Source: CAZRGV01 sp964599655
Lineage (GTDB): Bacteria; Planctomycetota; Planctomycetia; Isosphaerales; Isosphaeraceae
Assembly: GCA_964599655.1 (NCBI GenBank)
Contig: CAZRGV010000008.1
Span: 21,312 to 85,311, forward strand
Length of the DNA stretch: 64,000 nt
Reading direction: 5' to 3'
Below the pieces are notes generated by a model that was not told where the DNA came from, made no database searches, and was given only the letters and a program-made list of their open reading frames with translations. Made by a program: the position numbers and the translations under genes. Shown here one piece after another: positions 1-8,661 of the stretch (the stretch's first letter is position 1; each line of letters opens with the position of its first letter).

Positions 1-1
1 C

Positions 2-148
2 TGCTACTACGAAGCCGCGGCCAACCTGCTCACAAATCCCGCGCTCGATCCGTTTGGCAAGATTCCCGAGTTCAAATTCTGCGCCGCAAGGATTGCGAAG
101 GTGGCTTCCACCGGATCGTCCGAATCGGTGGCGATCCCTCATCGGTAA
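2..148 (+). CDS. C-terminal fragment of a protein cut by the window start
   Basis: An open frame runs from base 2 to a TAA at 146-148 and encodes 48 residues, beginning CYYEAAANLL and ending SVAIPHR. Codon use is GC-rich like the neighbouring genes, and the fragment has a reasonable globular composition (PFGKIPEFKFCAARI). The start lies outside the window, so the family cannot be named. The next gene on the same strand begins 341 bases later, so this is probably the end of a separate transcription unit. It could be a chance frame, but it is the best of the three forward frames here. Confidence 0.4.
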   Translation, partial: CYYEAAANLLTNPALDPFGKIPEFKFCAARIAKVASTGSSESVAIPHR

Positions 149-489
149 GTTAAAGCTCTTTCAAGGGATGCGTCGCAATCACACGACAATCGACAACCGT
201 GGCGCGACGACAGACCCCACGGACAGGTCGCGGTGCCGAAGTCGAACCCAGTTCTCAAGCTCACTCCGTCCGTCAAGAGCGGATCTCCCTAGTCATGTTC
301 GTAAAATAATATTAAATGAGTCTTCTTATATGTTTCATGGAAAAATGGCCGCCGCGACGATGTCGCCTCGACCGGATCGAGACGTGATCGTAAAGCGCAA
401 CGGACCTGGGGAAAGGGATCAACCTCAACCGGGATTCCGAGTATGATGGAAATGGTGTCCGTTCTTGGCGGCCCTCCTCGAATCTTCAA
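149..489. other. Intergenic stretch without a supported gene
   Basis: This 341-base stretch lies between the gene tail and the GNAT gene. It contains an AT-rich patch at about 298-345 that is unlike the surrounding DNA and is the most likely promoter area for the downstream genes. I found no convincing -35/-10 pair, RNA gene or hairpin. Short open frames on both strands have no recognisable protein character. Confidence 0.4.
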
Positions 490-1326
490 ATGACCCTCAT
501 TCGTGCGATGAACCGAGCCGACATTCGACTCGGGATGGAACTCAAGTGCCAGGCGGGCTGGAACCAGACATCCGACGATTGGGCTCGATTTCTCGAGCTC
601 GAGCCCGAAGGATGCTTTGTGGCGGAACGGGGGGGAATCGCGATCGGAACCGTCACCACCTGCGGGTTCGGGTCAGTCGGATGGATCGCCATGTTGCTCG
701 TGGCTCCGGCCGAACGAGGTCGAGGCATTGGAAGATTGCTCTTGAATCATGCCATTGCGTATCTTGAATCGAGGGGGGTGAAGAGCGTCCGGCTGGACGC
801 GACGCCGATGGGACAACCGCTGTATGAATCGCTGGGGTTCCGCGGCGATGCCACGATCCGGCGATTTGGAGGTCGGCTGCCTGTCGACGGATCGCCGAGC
901 CAGACTTTGCCTGCCCGCCTTGACGACATGAACCTGATCGAGGCGCTGGACCAACGCGCGACGGGTGCGAACCGGGGAACACTTTTGAGGCGTTTGATTG
1001 CTGAACAACCGAATCTGGCCCGACTGGTCGTCGACGAGGGTGGACTGGGAGGATTCGTGGTCGCTCGACCAGGTTCGCGGGCGTTTCAGATCGGACCCTG
1101 CGTGGCCGATGTGCAATCGGGCCAAGCCCTGCTCGAGGATGAGTTTCGATTGCTCGGCGACCAAGACGTTATCATCGACATCCCGGGTGGACATGACCGA
1201 GCGATCGAGGCCGCCCGATCGCGGGGGCTTGAGGAAACGCGGCGCCTCTTACGGATGACTCGTGGAGAGCCCGTCGAAGAGCGATTCGAATACATCTGGG
1301 CCAGTTCAGGTCCGGAGAAAGGCTAG
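490..1326 (+). CDS. GNAT family N-acetyltransferase with YitH-type C-terminal domain
   Basis: Encodes 278 residues. The N-terminal half is a GNAT acyl-CoA binding fold: the acetyl-CoA loop RGRGIGRLL follows the beta strand WIAMLLVAP, and the YESLGF motif near residue 115 is the usual end of the domain. The C-terminal half (about residues 145-270) resembles the extra domain of YitH-like acetyltransferases (formerly Acetyltransf_18). It should transfer an acetyl group from acetyl-CoA to an amine, but the substrate cannot be read from sequence. The ATG at 490 lacks a clear ribosome-binding site. Only 28 bases separate it from the epimerase gene, so the two are probably co-transcribed. Confidence 0.85.
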   Translation: MTLIRAMNRADIRLGMELKCQAGWNQTSDDWARFLELEPEGCFVAERGGIAIGTVTTCGFGSVGWIAMLLVAPAERGRGIGRLLLNHAIAYLESRGVKSVRLDATPMGQPLYESLGFRGDATIRRFGGRLPVDGSPSQTLPARLDDMNLIEALDQRATGANRGTLLRRLIAEQPNLARLVVDEGGLGGFVVARPGSRAFQIGPCVADVQSGQALLEDEFRLLGDQDVIIDIPGGHDRAIEAARSRGLEETRRLLRMTRGEPVEERFEYIWASSGPEKG

Positions 1327-1354
1327 TCCTGTTCCCGATCAAGGGCGAACGTTC

Positions 1355-2407
1355 ATGTCCGATGTCTCTGAGGTTCCCTCCATCGAGTCGATCCGAGACG
1401 AGGAACAGCTCGAGGATCTCTTAAGCGAGCCCACGCGGGATGTGGTCGAAACCATGCGGCGGCTCGAAGGGGACCTCATCGTGCTCGGGGTGTCGGGCAA
1501 GATGGGCCCGACACTGGCCCGAATGGCGCGGAGGGCCTCGGACTCGGCGGGCGTGCGGCGTCGGGTGCTTGGTGTCGCGAGGTTCGGGGATGGATCTCTC
1601 GAAGCCGATCTCCAGCGGCACGGAGTCGAGACGATTCGATGCGACCTGCTCGATCCCGACCAGCTCGCTCGCCTGCCCGAGGTTCCGAATGTCGTCTACA
1701 TGGTCGGCGTGAAGTTTGGCTCGACCGGTCGCGAATCCCGGACCTGGGCCGTCAATAGCTTCTTGCCAGGACTGGTCTGTCGAAGATTCCGAAGTAGCCG
1801 GATCGTCGCGTTTTCAACGGGAAACGTCTATGGATACACTCCCATTCAAGGGGGGGGTTCCGTGGAGACCGATCCACTCGAGCCCGTGGGCGAGTACGCG
1901 ATGAGTTGTCTCGGTCGTGAACGAATCCTCGAATATTTCAGTCAGGATCTTCGGATACCGACCGCGCTGATCCGGCTGAATTACGCGACCGAAATGCGAT
2001 ACGGTGTCCTCGTCGACCTGGCTCGAAAGGTGATCGCGGGTGAGGCGATCGACCTGACGACCGGCTATTTCAATGTCATCTGGCAGGCCGATGCCAATGC
2101 GATGTCTTTGAGGGCCTTCGATCACGTCGCCTGTCCGCCATTCGTGGTCAACCTGACTGGGCCGGAGCTTCTCGGCGTTCGTGAGTTGGCCGAGACGTTT
2201 GGTCAGCTTCTCGGGAAACCGGTTTTGTTTTCTGGTACGGAATCCCCGAAGGCGCTTCTGAGCAACAGTCAGAAGGCTCAGAGGCTCTTCGGTCGACCTC
2301 AGGTAAAGGCCGATCAACTCGTCCGATGGGTGGCCGACTGGGTCGGTCGAGGAGGCCGGTGTCTCGGGAAGCCCACGGGTTTTGAGATCTCGGACGGAAG
2401 GTTTTGA
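1355..2407 (+). CDS. NAD(P)-dependent epimerase/dehydratase family protein
   Basis: Encodes 350 residues from the ATG at 1355. An in-frame ATG at 1262 would overlap the GNAT gene by 65 bases and adds an unconserved leader. The protein has a Rossmann start (LIVLGVSGKMGPTLARMARRA), the FSTGNVYG strand carrying the catalytic Ser/Thr, and a downstream Tyr in GEYAMSCLGRERI in place of the usual YxxxK. It lies 3 bases before a DapA-family aldolase, so the two probably act on one carbonyl or sugar-acid substrate. The YxxxK lysine is not obvious: the Tyr is followed by AMSC, so catalysis may differ from classic extended short-chain dehydrogenases. Confidence 0.82.
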   Translation: MSDVSEVPSIESIRDEEQLEDLLSEPTRDVVETMRRLEGDLIVLGVSGKMGPTLARMARRASDSAGVRRRVLGVARFGDGSLEADLQRHGVETIRCDLLDPDQLARLPEVPNVVYMVGVKFGSTGRESRTWAVNSFLPGLVCRRFRSSRIVAFSTGNVYGYTPIQGGGSVETDPLEPVGEYAMSCLGRERILEYFSQDLRIPTALIRLNYATEMRYGVLVDLARKVIAGEAIDLTTGYFNVIWQADANAMSLRAFDHVACPPFVVNLTGPELLGVRELAETFGQLLGKPVLFSGTESPKALLSNSQKAQRLFGRPQVKADQLVRWVADWVGRGGRCLGKPTGFEISDGRF

Positions 2408-2410
2408 AAC

Positions 2411-3481
2411 ATGCATCCAAACCTTCCCAAGACGATCGCCAGCCTCCTCAAGCGGGGTCTGGTCATTCCAGCAATGCCCCTCGCCTTGAACGCCGCACGG
2501 CGACTCGACGAACGTCGTCAGCGCGCTCTCTGCCGCTACTACAACGCGGCGGGTGTCGGAGGGCTCGCGGTTGGCGTTCACACCACGCAATTCGCGATCC
2601 GAGATCCGCGACACGGTCTGTTCCGGCCAGTTCTCTCCCTCGCCGCCGAGGAGTTGACGCGGGCGGACGCGATCCGCTCGGAGTCGCTGGTTCGGATCGC
2701 CGGGATCTGTGGTCCGACCTCGCAAGCCGTGCGAGAGGCCGCCTTGGTTCGGGACCTCGGGTATCACGCGGGGCTCGTCAGCCTGGCTGGACACGCGGGG
2801 GAAAACGAGGCGTCACTGATCGCCCATTGCAAGGCGATCGGTGAGATCGTTCCGGTCTTCGGGTTTTATCTCCAGCGAGCCGTGGGCGGCCCGTCGCTGT
2901 CCTATCGCTTCTGGCGGACCTTTTCCGAGATCGAGTCCGTCGTGGCGATCAAGATCGCGCCGTTCGATCGGTACCAGACCCTTGATGTGATTCGTGCGGT
3001 CGTTGATGCGGGTCGCGACGACATCGCCCTTTACACAGGGAACGACGATAACATCGTGGTCGACCTGCTGACCCCGTTTCGTTTCGAACGGGAGGGTCGG
3101 ACCGTCGAGAGGCGCATCGTTGGGGGTTTGCTGGGCCACTGGTCGGTCTGGACGCGAGAGGCGGTCCGGCTTCATGCGCGTTGCCGCGAGATGGCCGAAT
3201 CGGGACATCCCGTGCCCGCCGAGCTCCTTCGTCTCGCCGTCGAGGTGACCGACGCCAACGCGGCGTTCTTCGACGCGGCGAATGGCTTCAAGGGTTGCAT
3301 TGCCGGTCTGCACGAAGTGCTCCGACGTCAGGGTTTGCTCGAGGGCCTCTGGTGTCTCGACCCGGACGAGGGGCTCAGCCCCGGACAGTTGGAAGAAATC
3401 GATCGGGTTTATCAAGCCTATCCCCACCTGAATGACGATGCCTTCGTCACGGAAGGTCGGGAAGAGTGGCTCGAAGCCTGA
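2411..3481 (+). CDS. Dihydrodipicolinate synthase (DapA/NanA) family aldolase
   Basis: Encodes 356 residues, longer than typical DapA or YagE (about 290-305). A TIM-barrel lyase is indicated by GVGGLAVGVHTTQF near the N terminus, by Tyr153 in GFYLQ and by the candidate Schiff-base Lys181 in VVAIKIAPF. Family members condense or cleave pyruvate-type keto acids through a lysine imine. The start is 3 bases after the epimerase stop, so they form an operon. A real diaminopimelate DapA role is unlikely given the length and context; a 2-keto-3-deoxy acid aldolase or related lyase is more plausible. The C terminus past residue 300 is an extension without recognised homology. Confidence 0.85.
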   Translation: MHPNLPKTIASLLKRGLVIPAMPLALNAARRLDERRQRALCRYYNAAGVGGLAVGVHTTQFAIRDPRHGLFRPVLSLAAEELTRADAIRSESLVRIAGICGPTSQAVREAALVRDLGYHAGLVSLAGHAGENEASLIAHCKAIGEIVPVFGFYLQRAVGGPSLSYRFWRTFSEIESVVAIKIAPFDRYQTLDVIRAVVDAGRDDIALYTGNDDNIVVDLLTPFRFEREGRTVERRIVGGLLGHWSVWTREAVRLHARCREMAESGHPVPAELLRLAVEVTDANAAFFDAANGFKGCIAGLHEVLRRQGLLEGLWCLDPDEGLSPGQLEEIDRVYQAYPHLNDDAFVTEGREEWLEA

Positions 3482-3494
3482 ACCGACCGTTTTC

Positions 3495-4265
3495 CTATTG
3501 CAGGGAAGAGACCGGAATGTGTCCAACGTCCTCGAAAACGTGAGTGGGCCGATAGGGGTAGGCTTCGATGGTCTGGAGGCTGCTCACTCCCGAGAGCACC
3601 AGAATCGTCCGCATGCCGGCCTCGGTTCCGGCGACAATGTCCGTGTCCATGCGGTCGCCCACCATGTAGGTCTCGGACGAGTGGGATCCCAACTTACGGA
3701 GTGCCGTTCGCATCATCAGCGGGTTCGGCTTTCCCACAAAGTACGCTTTTTTCCCGGTGGCCAGCTCGATTGGGGCAACCAAGGCGCCGCAGGCGGGTTG
3801 AATACCCTGCTCAGACGGGCCGGTCAGGTCGACGTTCGTGGCGATGAATCGTGCGCCACGGACTATGAAGCGAACCGCCCGCTCGATCTTGTCGTAGTCA
3901 TAGCTCCGCGTGTCTCCGACCACAACATAATCGGGGTTGTGCTCGGTGAGGGTGTAGCCGATGTCGTACAGGGCGTTGGCGAGGCCGGTGCCGCCGATAA
4001 CGTATGCGGTCCCTCCCGGCTTCTGGCTATGAAGGAAGTCCGCGGTCGCCAGAGCCGAGGTATGAAAGGCGGTTTCTTCCACTTCAATTCCCATGCCCTC
4101 GAGCCGATGGCGGAGGTCGCGAGGGGTCCACTGACTGTTATTCGTGAGGAAGAGGAACTTGTGCCTCCCTTGCCGGAGCCGCTCGACGAACGTCAAGGCA
4201 CCCGGGATCAGGCGTTGGCCGTGATAGATCACGCCATCCATATCGACGACGAAACTGGCGGGCAT
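3495..4265 (-). CDS. HAD-IIA family phosphatase (NagD-like)
   Basis: Encodes 256 residues. All HAD motifs are present: DMDG at 8-11 with the nucleophile Asp8 and acid Asp10, TNNS at 41-44, ATNVD at 142-146, GKPNP with Lys179, and GDRMDTD at 203-209 for magnesium. This is the C2-capped HAD-IIA type (NagD, phosphoglycolate or 4-nitrophenyl phosphatase), which hydrolyses small phosphate esters. AAGGA lies just ahead of the ATG. It is the last gene of the gnd-zwf-opcA run, 121 bases after opcA, so it may remove a sugar-phosphate by-product. Its 3' end faces the aldolase gene 13 bases away. Confidence 0.92.
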   Translation of the reverse strand: MPASFVVDMDGVIYHGQRLIPGALTFVERLRQGRHKFLFLTNNSQWTPRDLRHRLEGMGIEVEETAFHTSALATADFLHSQKPGGTAYVIGGTGLANALYDIGYTLTEHNPDYVVVGDTRSYDYDKIERAVRFIVRGARFIATNVDLTGPSEQGIQPACGALVAPIELATGKKAYFVGKPNPLMMRTALRKLGSHSSETYMVGDRMDTDIVAGTEAGMRTILVLSGVSSLQTIEAYPYRPTHVFEDVGHIPVSSLQ

Positions 4266-4386
4266 GGACGTTCCTTGTTGTCGGACGCAGGAAACGTAAC
4301 GGTCTTGGAGCGAGGGCGCGAATCTCTCGGGCGGCTCGTCGATGGCCGACGGAAGCGTCCCACCCGGGGTAGCCCGTCCTCGCTCG

Positions 4387-5520
4387 TCAGCGGCTCAGCC
4401 CCTGAGCCAGAACCTGGGCGATGGCCATGGCCTCCGAAAAGACGGGATCACGTTCGCGATCGGTAAGCTGGCGGCCGACGAGTTCGGCCAGTGACGAAGT
4501 CTTGAGCGTCATGGTCCGCGACGCGACGTTCTGACCTTCGGGAATCACGGAAAGTCGCTTTTGATCCTCATTCACAAGGTTCAGGGCCGTGGGTTGCCCC
4601 TCGATTTCACACGCGATGCGAACCCGCTCGATGACCTGCGGACCCTCCGCGTGCCGGTCGATTCGAAGGCGGACCGGGCCGTGCGGCGTCTCGATCTGCC
4701 AGGCGATCTCGACGCCTGGATCGAATCGGCCAGCCTTGACCCGCCAGCCCAGCCGGGAACCAAACCAGCTCGCGAGCTCCCACGCCTGGGTCACGGCATG
4801 GGGACCGTGCTCGATCTGCACCTCTCGAATCGAACCGAGCGCCCCGGGCGCCGTGGACGGGTCGAGCGCCTGCGCCATCAGTCTTCGCCAGGTCTTGAGC
4901 CGCCGCCAGTTCAGGTCCGACGCCACTCGCCAGCGACCTTGACCACCGTCGCGCTCGAAACGGGCCAACCAAGCCGCGGTCGCCGAAACGCCTCGGTGGG
5001 GTTCGAGCCACCCGAAGCTGTCGTAAATGATCTGCTCGGCGTACTCGGTCAGGTCGTAAAGCAGGGGACCGGCGAGGGGCGGCGGTTGCTGCGAGACCCA
5101 CCAGACGTTCGTCGGCAGATCGCCGATCAAGAGGCCTCGGACGATGTATGGCAGGTGCTCCACGGATCGGCCCGTCGCGTGGAGTCTGACCTGTTCGGAA
5201 CCAACTTCTTGGCGGCTTCCGTTGACGTAACGCGTGCGAAGCCGGACGGAGGCCTCAATCTCCTTGTCGGGCTTGGCGGCCTCGGCTAGAAGCAAGAGGA
5301 CGCGCGACGGATGTACGGCCACGATTTCCGAAAGGGCGCTCGAGGCCGTGTCCACCTGCTCTTGCTGGTCGCAATAAATAACCAGATTCGACATTCTTGC
5401 CCGATGAATGGGCGGACCGTCCTGATCTTGCTCAGCCTTGAGCTGGTTCGCCAGTTCCTGTTCGATCTTACCTACGGGAACGCTGACGAAGTCTGCCGAC
5501 TGGCCGTTACCGCTGGACAT
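4387..5520 (-). CDS. opcA: Glucose-6-phosphate dehydrogenase assembly protein OpcA
   Basis: Encodes 377 residues. OpcA family features are the conserved GLLIGDLPTNVWWVSQ segment, the DLTEYAEQIIYDS region and the central DLNWRRLKTWR stretch. In cyanobacteria and actinobacteria OpcA allosterically activates or assembles Zwf. I chose the ATG at 5520 because it overlaps the zwf stop by one base (TAATG) and has GGAGG eight bases upstream; an upstream in-frame start at 5535 would add only five residues and lacks that spacing. Translation is therefore coupled to zwf. Confidence 0.93.
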   Translation of the reverse strand: MSSGNGQSADFVSVPVGKIEQELANQLKAEQDQDGPPIHRARMSNLVIYCDQQEQVDTASSALSEIVAVHPSRVLLLLAEAAKPDKEIEASVRLRTRYVNGSRQEVGSEQVRLHATGRSVEHLPYIVRGLLIGDLPTNVWWVSQQPPPLAGPLLYDLTEYAEQIIYDSFGWLEPHRGVSATAAWLARFERDGGQGRWRVASDLNWRRLKTWRRLMAQALDPSTAPGALGSIREVQIEHGPHAVTQAWELASWFGSRLGWRVKAGRFDPGVEIAWQIETPHGPVRLRIDRHAEGPQVIERVRIACEIEGQPTALNLVNEDQKRLSVIPEGQNVASRTMTLKTSSLAELVGRQLTDRERDPVFSEAMAIAQVLAQGLSR

Positions 5521-7139
5521 TACAAAATCCTCCACTCTCGACCATCGGCCTCGATGAGTCGATCGGCCTCAAGGGGCCCCCACGTTCCCGCGCGGTATTC
5601 CGGGAGATACCGCACGCGGTTCCGATCCCAGTGGTCGAGGATCGGCATGACGAAATCCCAGGCCGACTCGACGGCGTCGCGTCGCATGAAGAGCGTCGCG
5701 TCGCCCGCCATCACATCGAGGATGAGACGCTCGTAGGCCTCCGGCGTGGCCGATCCAAAGCTGGAGTAGTTGAACTCCATTTTCACCGGATAGATGCGGA
5801 CCTTGGGGCCGGGGAGCTTTGAGGCGATTCGAAGGGTCAAGCCTTCCTCGGGCTGGACTCGAAGCGAGAGGACCGTGGGCTCCAGCGGTACGTCGGGATG
5901 GGAATTGAAGAGGACCTGGGGAACGTCCTTGAACTGGATGGCGACCTCGCTCGCGCGTTTAGGAAGGCGCTTTCCGGTTCTGAGGTAGAAGGGCACGCCG
6001 GCCCATCGCCAGTTGTCGATGAACAGCTTCAAGGCAACAAAGGTTTCGGTGGTGGACTCCGTCGGCACAGGTTGGTTGCGCTGCGAGAAAAACTCTCGAA
6101 CCTCGTGGCGATAGCTGGGAACCTCCTGACCGTGAACATCACCGCTGATGTACTGAGCCCGGATGACTTGCTGGTCGACCTCGGCGTCGGACATCCGGCG
6201 AAGACATTTCAACACCCCCAGTTTCGCGTCCCGAACGACGTCGGGCTCGAGCGAGTAAGGCGCCTCCATGGCGATCAGGCAGAGGACCTGAAGCATGTGG
6301 TTCTGAACCATGTCGCGCAGCGCGCCCACGCCTTCGTAGTAGCCGATTCGGCTACCGGTCGCTTCGCCGGTCTTGGGATCGCGCTGGGTCAGACCCTCTT
6401 CCTCGGCCACAGTGATCTGGACGTGATCGATGTACTTCTGGTTCCACAACGGCTCGAAAATGCTGTTCGCGAAGCGAACAACCAACAGATTCTGGACGGT
6501 CTCCTTGCCGAGGTAGTGATCGATGCGATAAATCTGGCTCTCGTCAAACGCGTGCGCGAGGGCATCGTTGACCTTGCGGGCGCTCTCCAGGTCGTGACCA
6601 ATCGGTTTCTCCACGATGACTCGGGTGTACGACTTCATGTCGTCGGGAGAATGGACCAGCCCGTTGAACTTCAGACGATCCACGCAGTCGGGAACGACCT
6701 GCGGCGGGATCGAGAGGTAAAACACGCGGCTTCCGGGAACGCCGAACTGCTGATCGACGGCTTCGAGCTTGGCCTTCAGTAACTCATAGGCGCGCGCGTC
6801 GTTGAAGCTGCCTTCGACATAAAAGAGCGCCCGGGAAAAGTCGGCCCAGTGGCCTTCGTCAAGCGGTTGTCTCGAAAACCGCTCGATGCCGGAGCGCGCC
6901 CGATTCCGAAGCCAATCGTCGGGATCCCCCTCGCTGCCGATACCGAACCCGACGACCGCGAAATTCGACGGCAGGAGACCATCGACGTTCAGGTTGTACA
7001 CGGCCGGCATCAACTTTCGCCAGGAAAGGTCGCCCGCCGCTCCAAAGATCACCAGAACGCAAGGTTGCGGGATCAACGATGTGGGAGTTCCCTGGGTCAA
7101 CGGATTCGTCTGGAAGTCGATCGCGGTCGGAATCGCCAT
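5520..7139 (-). CDS. zwf: Glucose-6-phosphate 1-dehydrogenase
   Basis: Encodes 539 residues, within the usual 480-550 range. It oxidises glucose 6-phosphate to 6-phosphogluconolactone with NADP(+), the entry to the oxidative pentose phosphate pathway. The nucleotide loop is GAAGDLSWRKL at 33-43, the conserved EKPIG is at 177-181, and the active-site signature RIDHYLGKE is at 205-213 with the catalytic His. It follows gnd by 57 bases and is translationally coupled to opcA. The N-terminal 25 residues are an extension before the Rossmann fold. Confidence 0.97.
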   Translation of the reverse strand: MAIPTAIDFQTNPLTQGTPTSLIPQPCVLVIFGAAGDLSWRKLMPAVYNLNVDGLLPSNFAVVGFGIGSEGDPDDWLRNRARSGIERFSRQPLDEGHWADFSRALFYVEGSFNDARAYELLKAKLEAVDQQFGVPGSRVFYLSIPPQVVPDCVDRLKFNGLVHSPDDMKSYTRVIVEKPIGHDLESARKVNDALAHAFDESQIYRIDHYLGKETVQNLLVVRFANSIFEPLWNQKYIDHVQITVAEEEGLTQRDPKTGEATGSRIGYYEGVGALRDMVQNHMLQVLCLIAMEAPYSLEPDVVRDAKLGVLKCLRRMSDAEVDQQVIRAQYISGDVHGQEVPSYRHEVREFFSQRNQPVPTESTTETFVALKLFIDNWRWAGVPFYLRTGKRLPKRASEVAIQFKDVPQVLFNSHPDVPLEPTVLSLRVQPEEGLTLRIASKLPGPKVRIYPVKMEFNYSSFGSATPEAYERLILDVMAGDATLFMRRDAVESAWDFVMPILDHWDRNRVRYLPEYRAGTWGPLEADRLIEADGREWRIL

Positions 7140-7196
7140 GCCGAAAACTCCTGGAGTCCTTGAACGATACGCTGAAATCGGAATCGCTTGGAACGA

Positions 7197-8186
7197 TTAA
7201 CCGCCGCTGGGCCGCTCGACGTGGCCGCCAAACTTGAACCGCATGGCCGAAAGAATCTTATCCGCGTAGGTGTGCTCCTGCCGCGAACGGAACCTGGCGA
7301 AGAGGGACGTGCTGAGAACATCGGCAGGAACCGCCTGCTCGATCGCCGCCATAACCGTCCACCGTCCCTCTCCCGAATCCTGAACGTAACCCGTGTAACG
7401 TTCGAGTCCCTGGTCCTCAGCCAGCGCCATCGCCGTCAGGTCCAACAACCAAGATCCGACGACGCTACCTCGCCGCCACACCTCGGCGATATCGGCGATG
7501 TTGAGGTCATATCGGTACTCCTCGGGAAGTTCCTCTTTGTTCGCGCAGCGAAAAATATCGAACCCTTCGGCATAAGCTTGCATCAAACCATATTCAATAC
7601 CATTGTGAACCATCTTGACATAGTGCCCCGCCCCGGAGGGGCCACAGTGCAGGTATCCTTCCTCGCAGGTGCCGCCGAGGTTCTTCTCGACGCGTTGGGG
7701 CGTTCGCTCGATGTCTCCCAGCCCCGGGGCGAGGGTCTTGAAGATCGGATCGAGCCGCTGGACGACCTCGACAGGTCCTCCAATCATCATGCAGTACCCA
7801 CGGTCGATGCCCCAGATACCGCCACTGGTGCCGACATCGATGTAATCGATTCCCTTCGACTTCAAGGCCTTGGACCGTCGAACGTCGTCCTTGAAGTAGG
7901 AGTTACCGCCATCGATGATGACGTCACCCGGCTCCATCAACTCCCCAAGTTGCCGCACCGTTTGCTCCGTCGGATCACCAGCCGGAACCATGACCCAGGC
8001 GGCTCGCGGGGCTTTCAGCGACTCGACGAACTCCCGTAGCGATGTGGTACCAACCGCTCCTTCGGAGGCGAGTTCGGAAACGCTTTTGGGGTTCATGTCG
8101 TAAACAACGCACTGGTGCCCGTTCTTCATGAGCCGTCGCACCATGTTCGCGCCCATTCGGCCGAGTCCAATCATCCCGAGCTGCAT
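7197..8186 (-). CDS. gnd: 6-phosphogluconate dehydrogenase, decarboxylating (short type)
   Basis: Encodes 329 residues, the short form (about 300-340 residues) rather than the roughly 470-residue form. It converts 6-phosphogluconate to ribulose 5-phosphate and CO2. The nucleotide loop GLGRMGANMVRRL opens the protein, and the substrate signature GAGHYVKMVHNGIEYGLMQAYAEGF contains the catalytic Lys. The ATG at 8186 is chosen over an upstream in-frame start (8228) because GAGGGGGG precedes it and the extra 14 residues come before the glycine loop. It heads the gnd-zwf-opcA-HAD unit and is divergent from rpiA, grouping the pentose pathway genes. Confidence 0.95.
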   Translation of the reverse strand: MQLGMIGLGRMGANMVRRLMKNGHQCVVYDMNPKSVSELASEGAVGTTSLREFVESLKAPRAAWVMVPAGDPTEQTVRQLGELMEPGDVIIDGGNSYFKDDVRRSKALKSKGIDYIDVGTSGGIWGIDRGYCMMIGGPVEVVQRLDPIFKTLAPGLGDIERTPQRVEKNLGGTCEEGYLHCGPSGAGHYVKMVHNGIEYGLMQAYAEGFDIFRCANKEELPEEYRYDLNIADIAEVWRRGSVVGSWLLDLTAMALAEDQGLERYTGYVQDSGEGRWTVMAAIEQAVPADVLSTSLFARFRSRQEHTYADKILSAMRFKFGGHVERPSGG

Positions 8187-8372
8187 GGTTTCCCCCCTCT
8201 CGCTCGACGCACAAGACCCGCGACACACCGGGGTTTATTCCACAATTCGCGTTCCGTCTTGCCCGGACTTCACGAAGTTCGTCGCTCACGATACGATGTC
8301 TTTGAAGGATCGGCCAGAGTAATGTTCGCGGAGAGCTCGGAAACGCATAGGTCCGTGTATCGTGACCGATCG

Positions 8373-8397
8373 AAGAGATTTACACTTGTAAACTCTT
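8373..8397. promoter_or_regulatory. Operator-like palindrome in the gnd/rpiA divergent region
   Basis: Within the 475 bases between gnd and rpiA lies TTTACA-CT-TGTAAA (8379-8392), flanked by AAGAG on the left and CTCTT on the right; one unpaired A sits between the outer and inner left arms. The AT-rich palindrome stands out from the GC-rich background and has the size and symmetry of a dimeric repressor site. It could control either or both divergent pentose-phosphate units. No clear -10/-35 pair was found near it, and I see no gene in the rest of this stretch. Confidence 0.45.
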
Positions 8398-8661
8398 TAA
8401 AAGCGGTAAGACCTTACGGAGTTGACGTCCGTCTCTCCACTTCGTCAAGATTGTCGTTAGAACCATACCTCAAGACGAAAGACGAGAGAGATCCAGGAGC
8501 CGGACGGGCGGGGCCCTGAATCGCGAGAAACCACGAGATCGCAACGCGTTGCGATTCCTGGTCGTTCATGGCCGACTCGTTCCGGGAAGCAACCGGGTGT
8601 TCGAGATTCGATGGCGACTGATAGGCAAGATTCCGCGACCTTTTACGGATTGAGGCGTTCC

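Noticed and set aside
54..446. 130-residue frame after the first gene fragment
   Set aside because: Arg/Ser/Pro-rich translation without domain, and it overlaps a better fragment in another frame.
1814..2794. 326-residue minus-strand frame across the epimerase/aldolase junction
   Set aside because: It lies over two well-supported plus-strand genes and shows no protein signature.
2411..3481. Naming the aldolase dapA (lysine biosynthesis)
   Set aside because: It is about 60 residues longer than DapA, pairs with an epimerase and is not near lysine genes.
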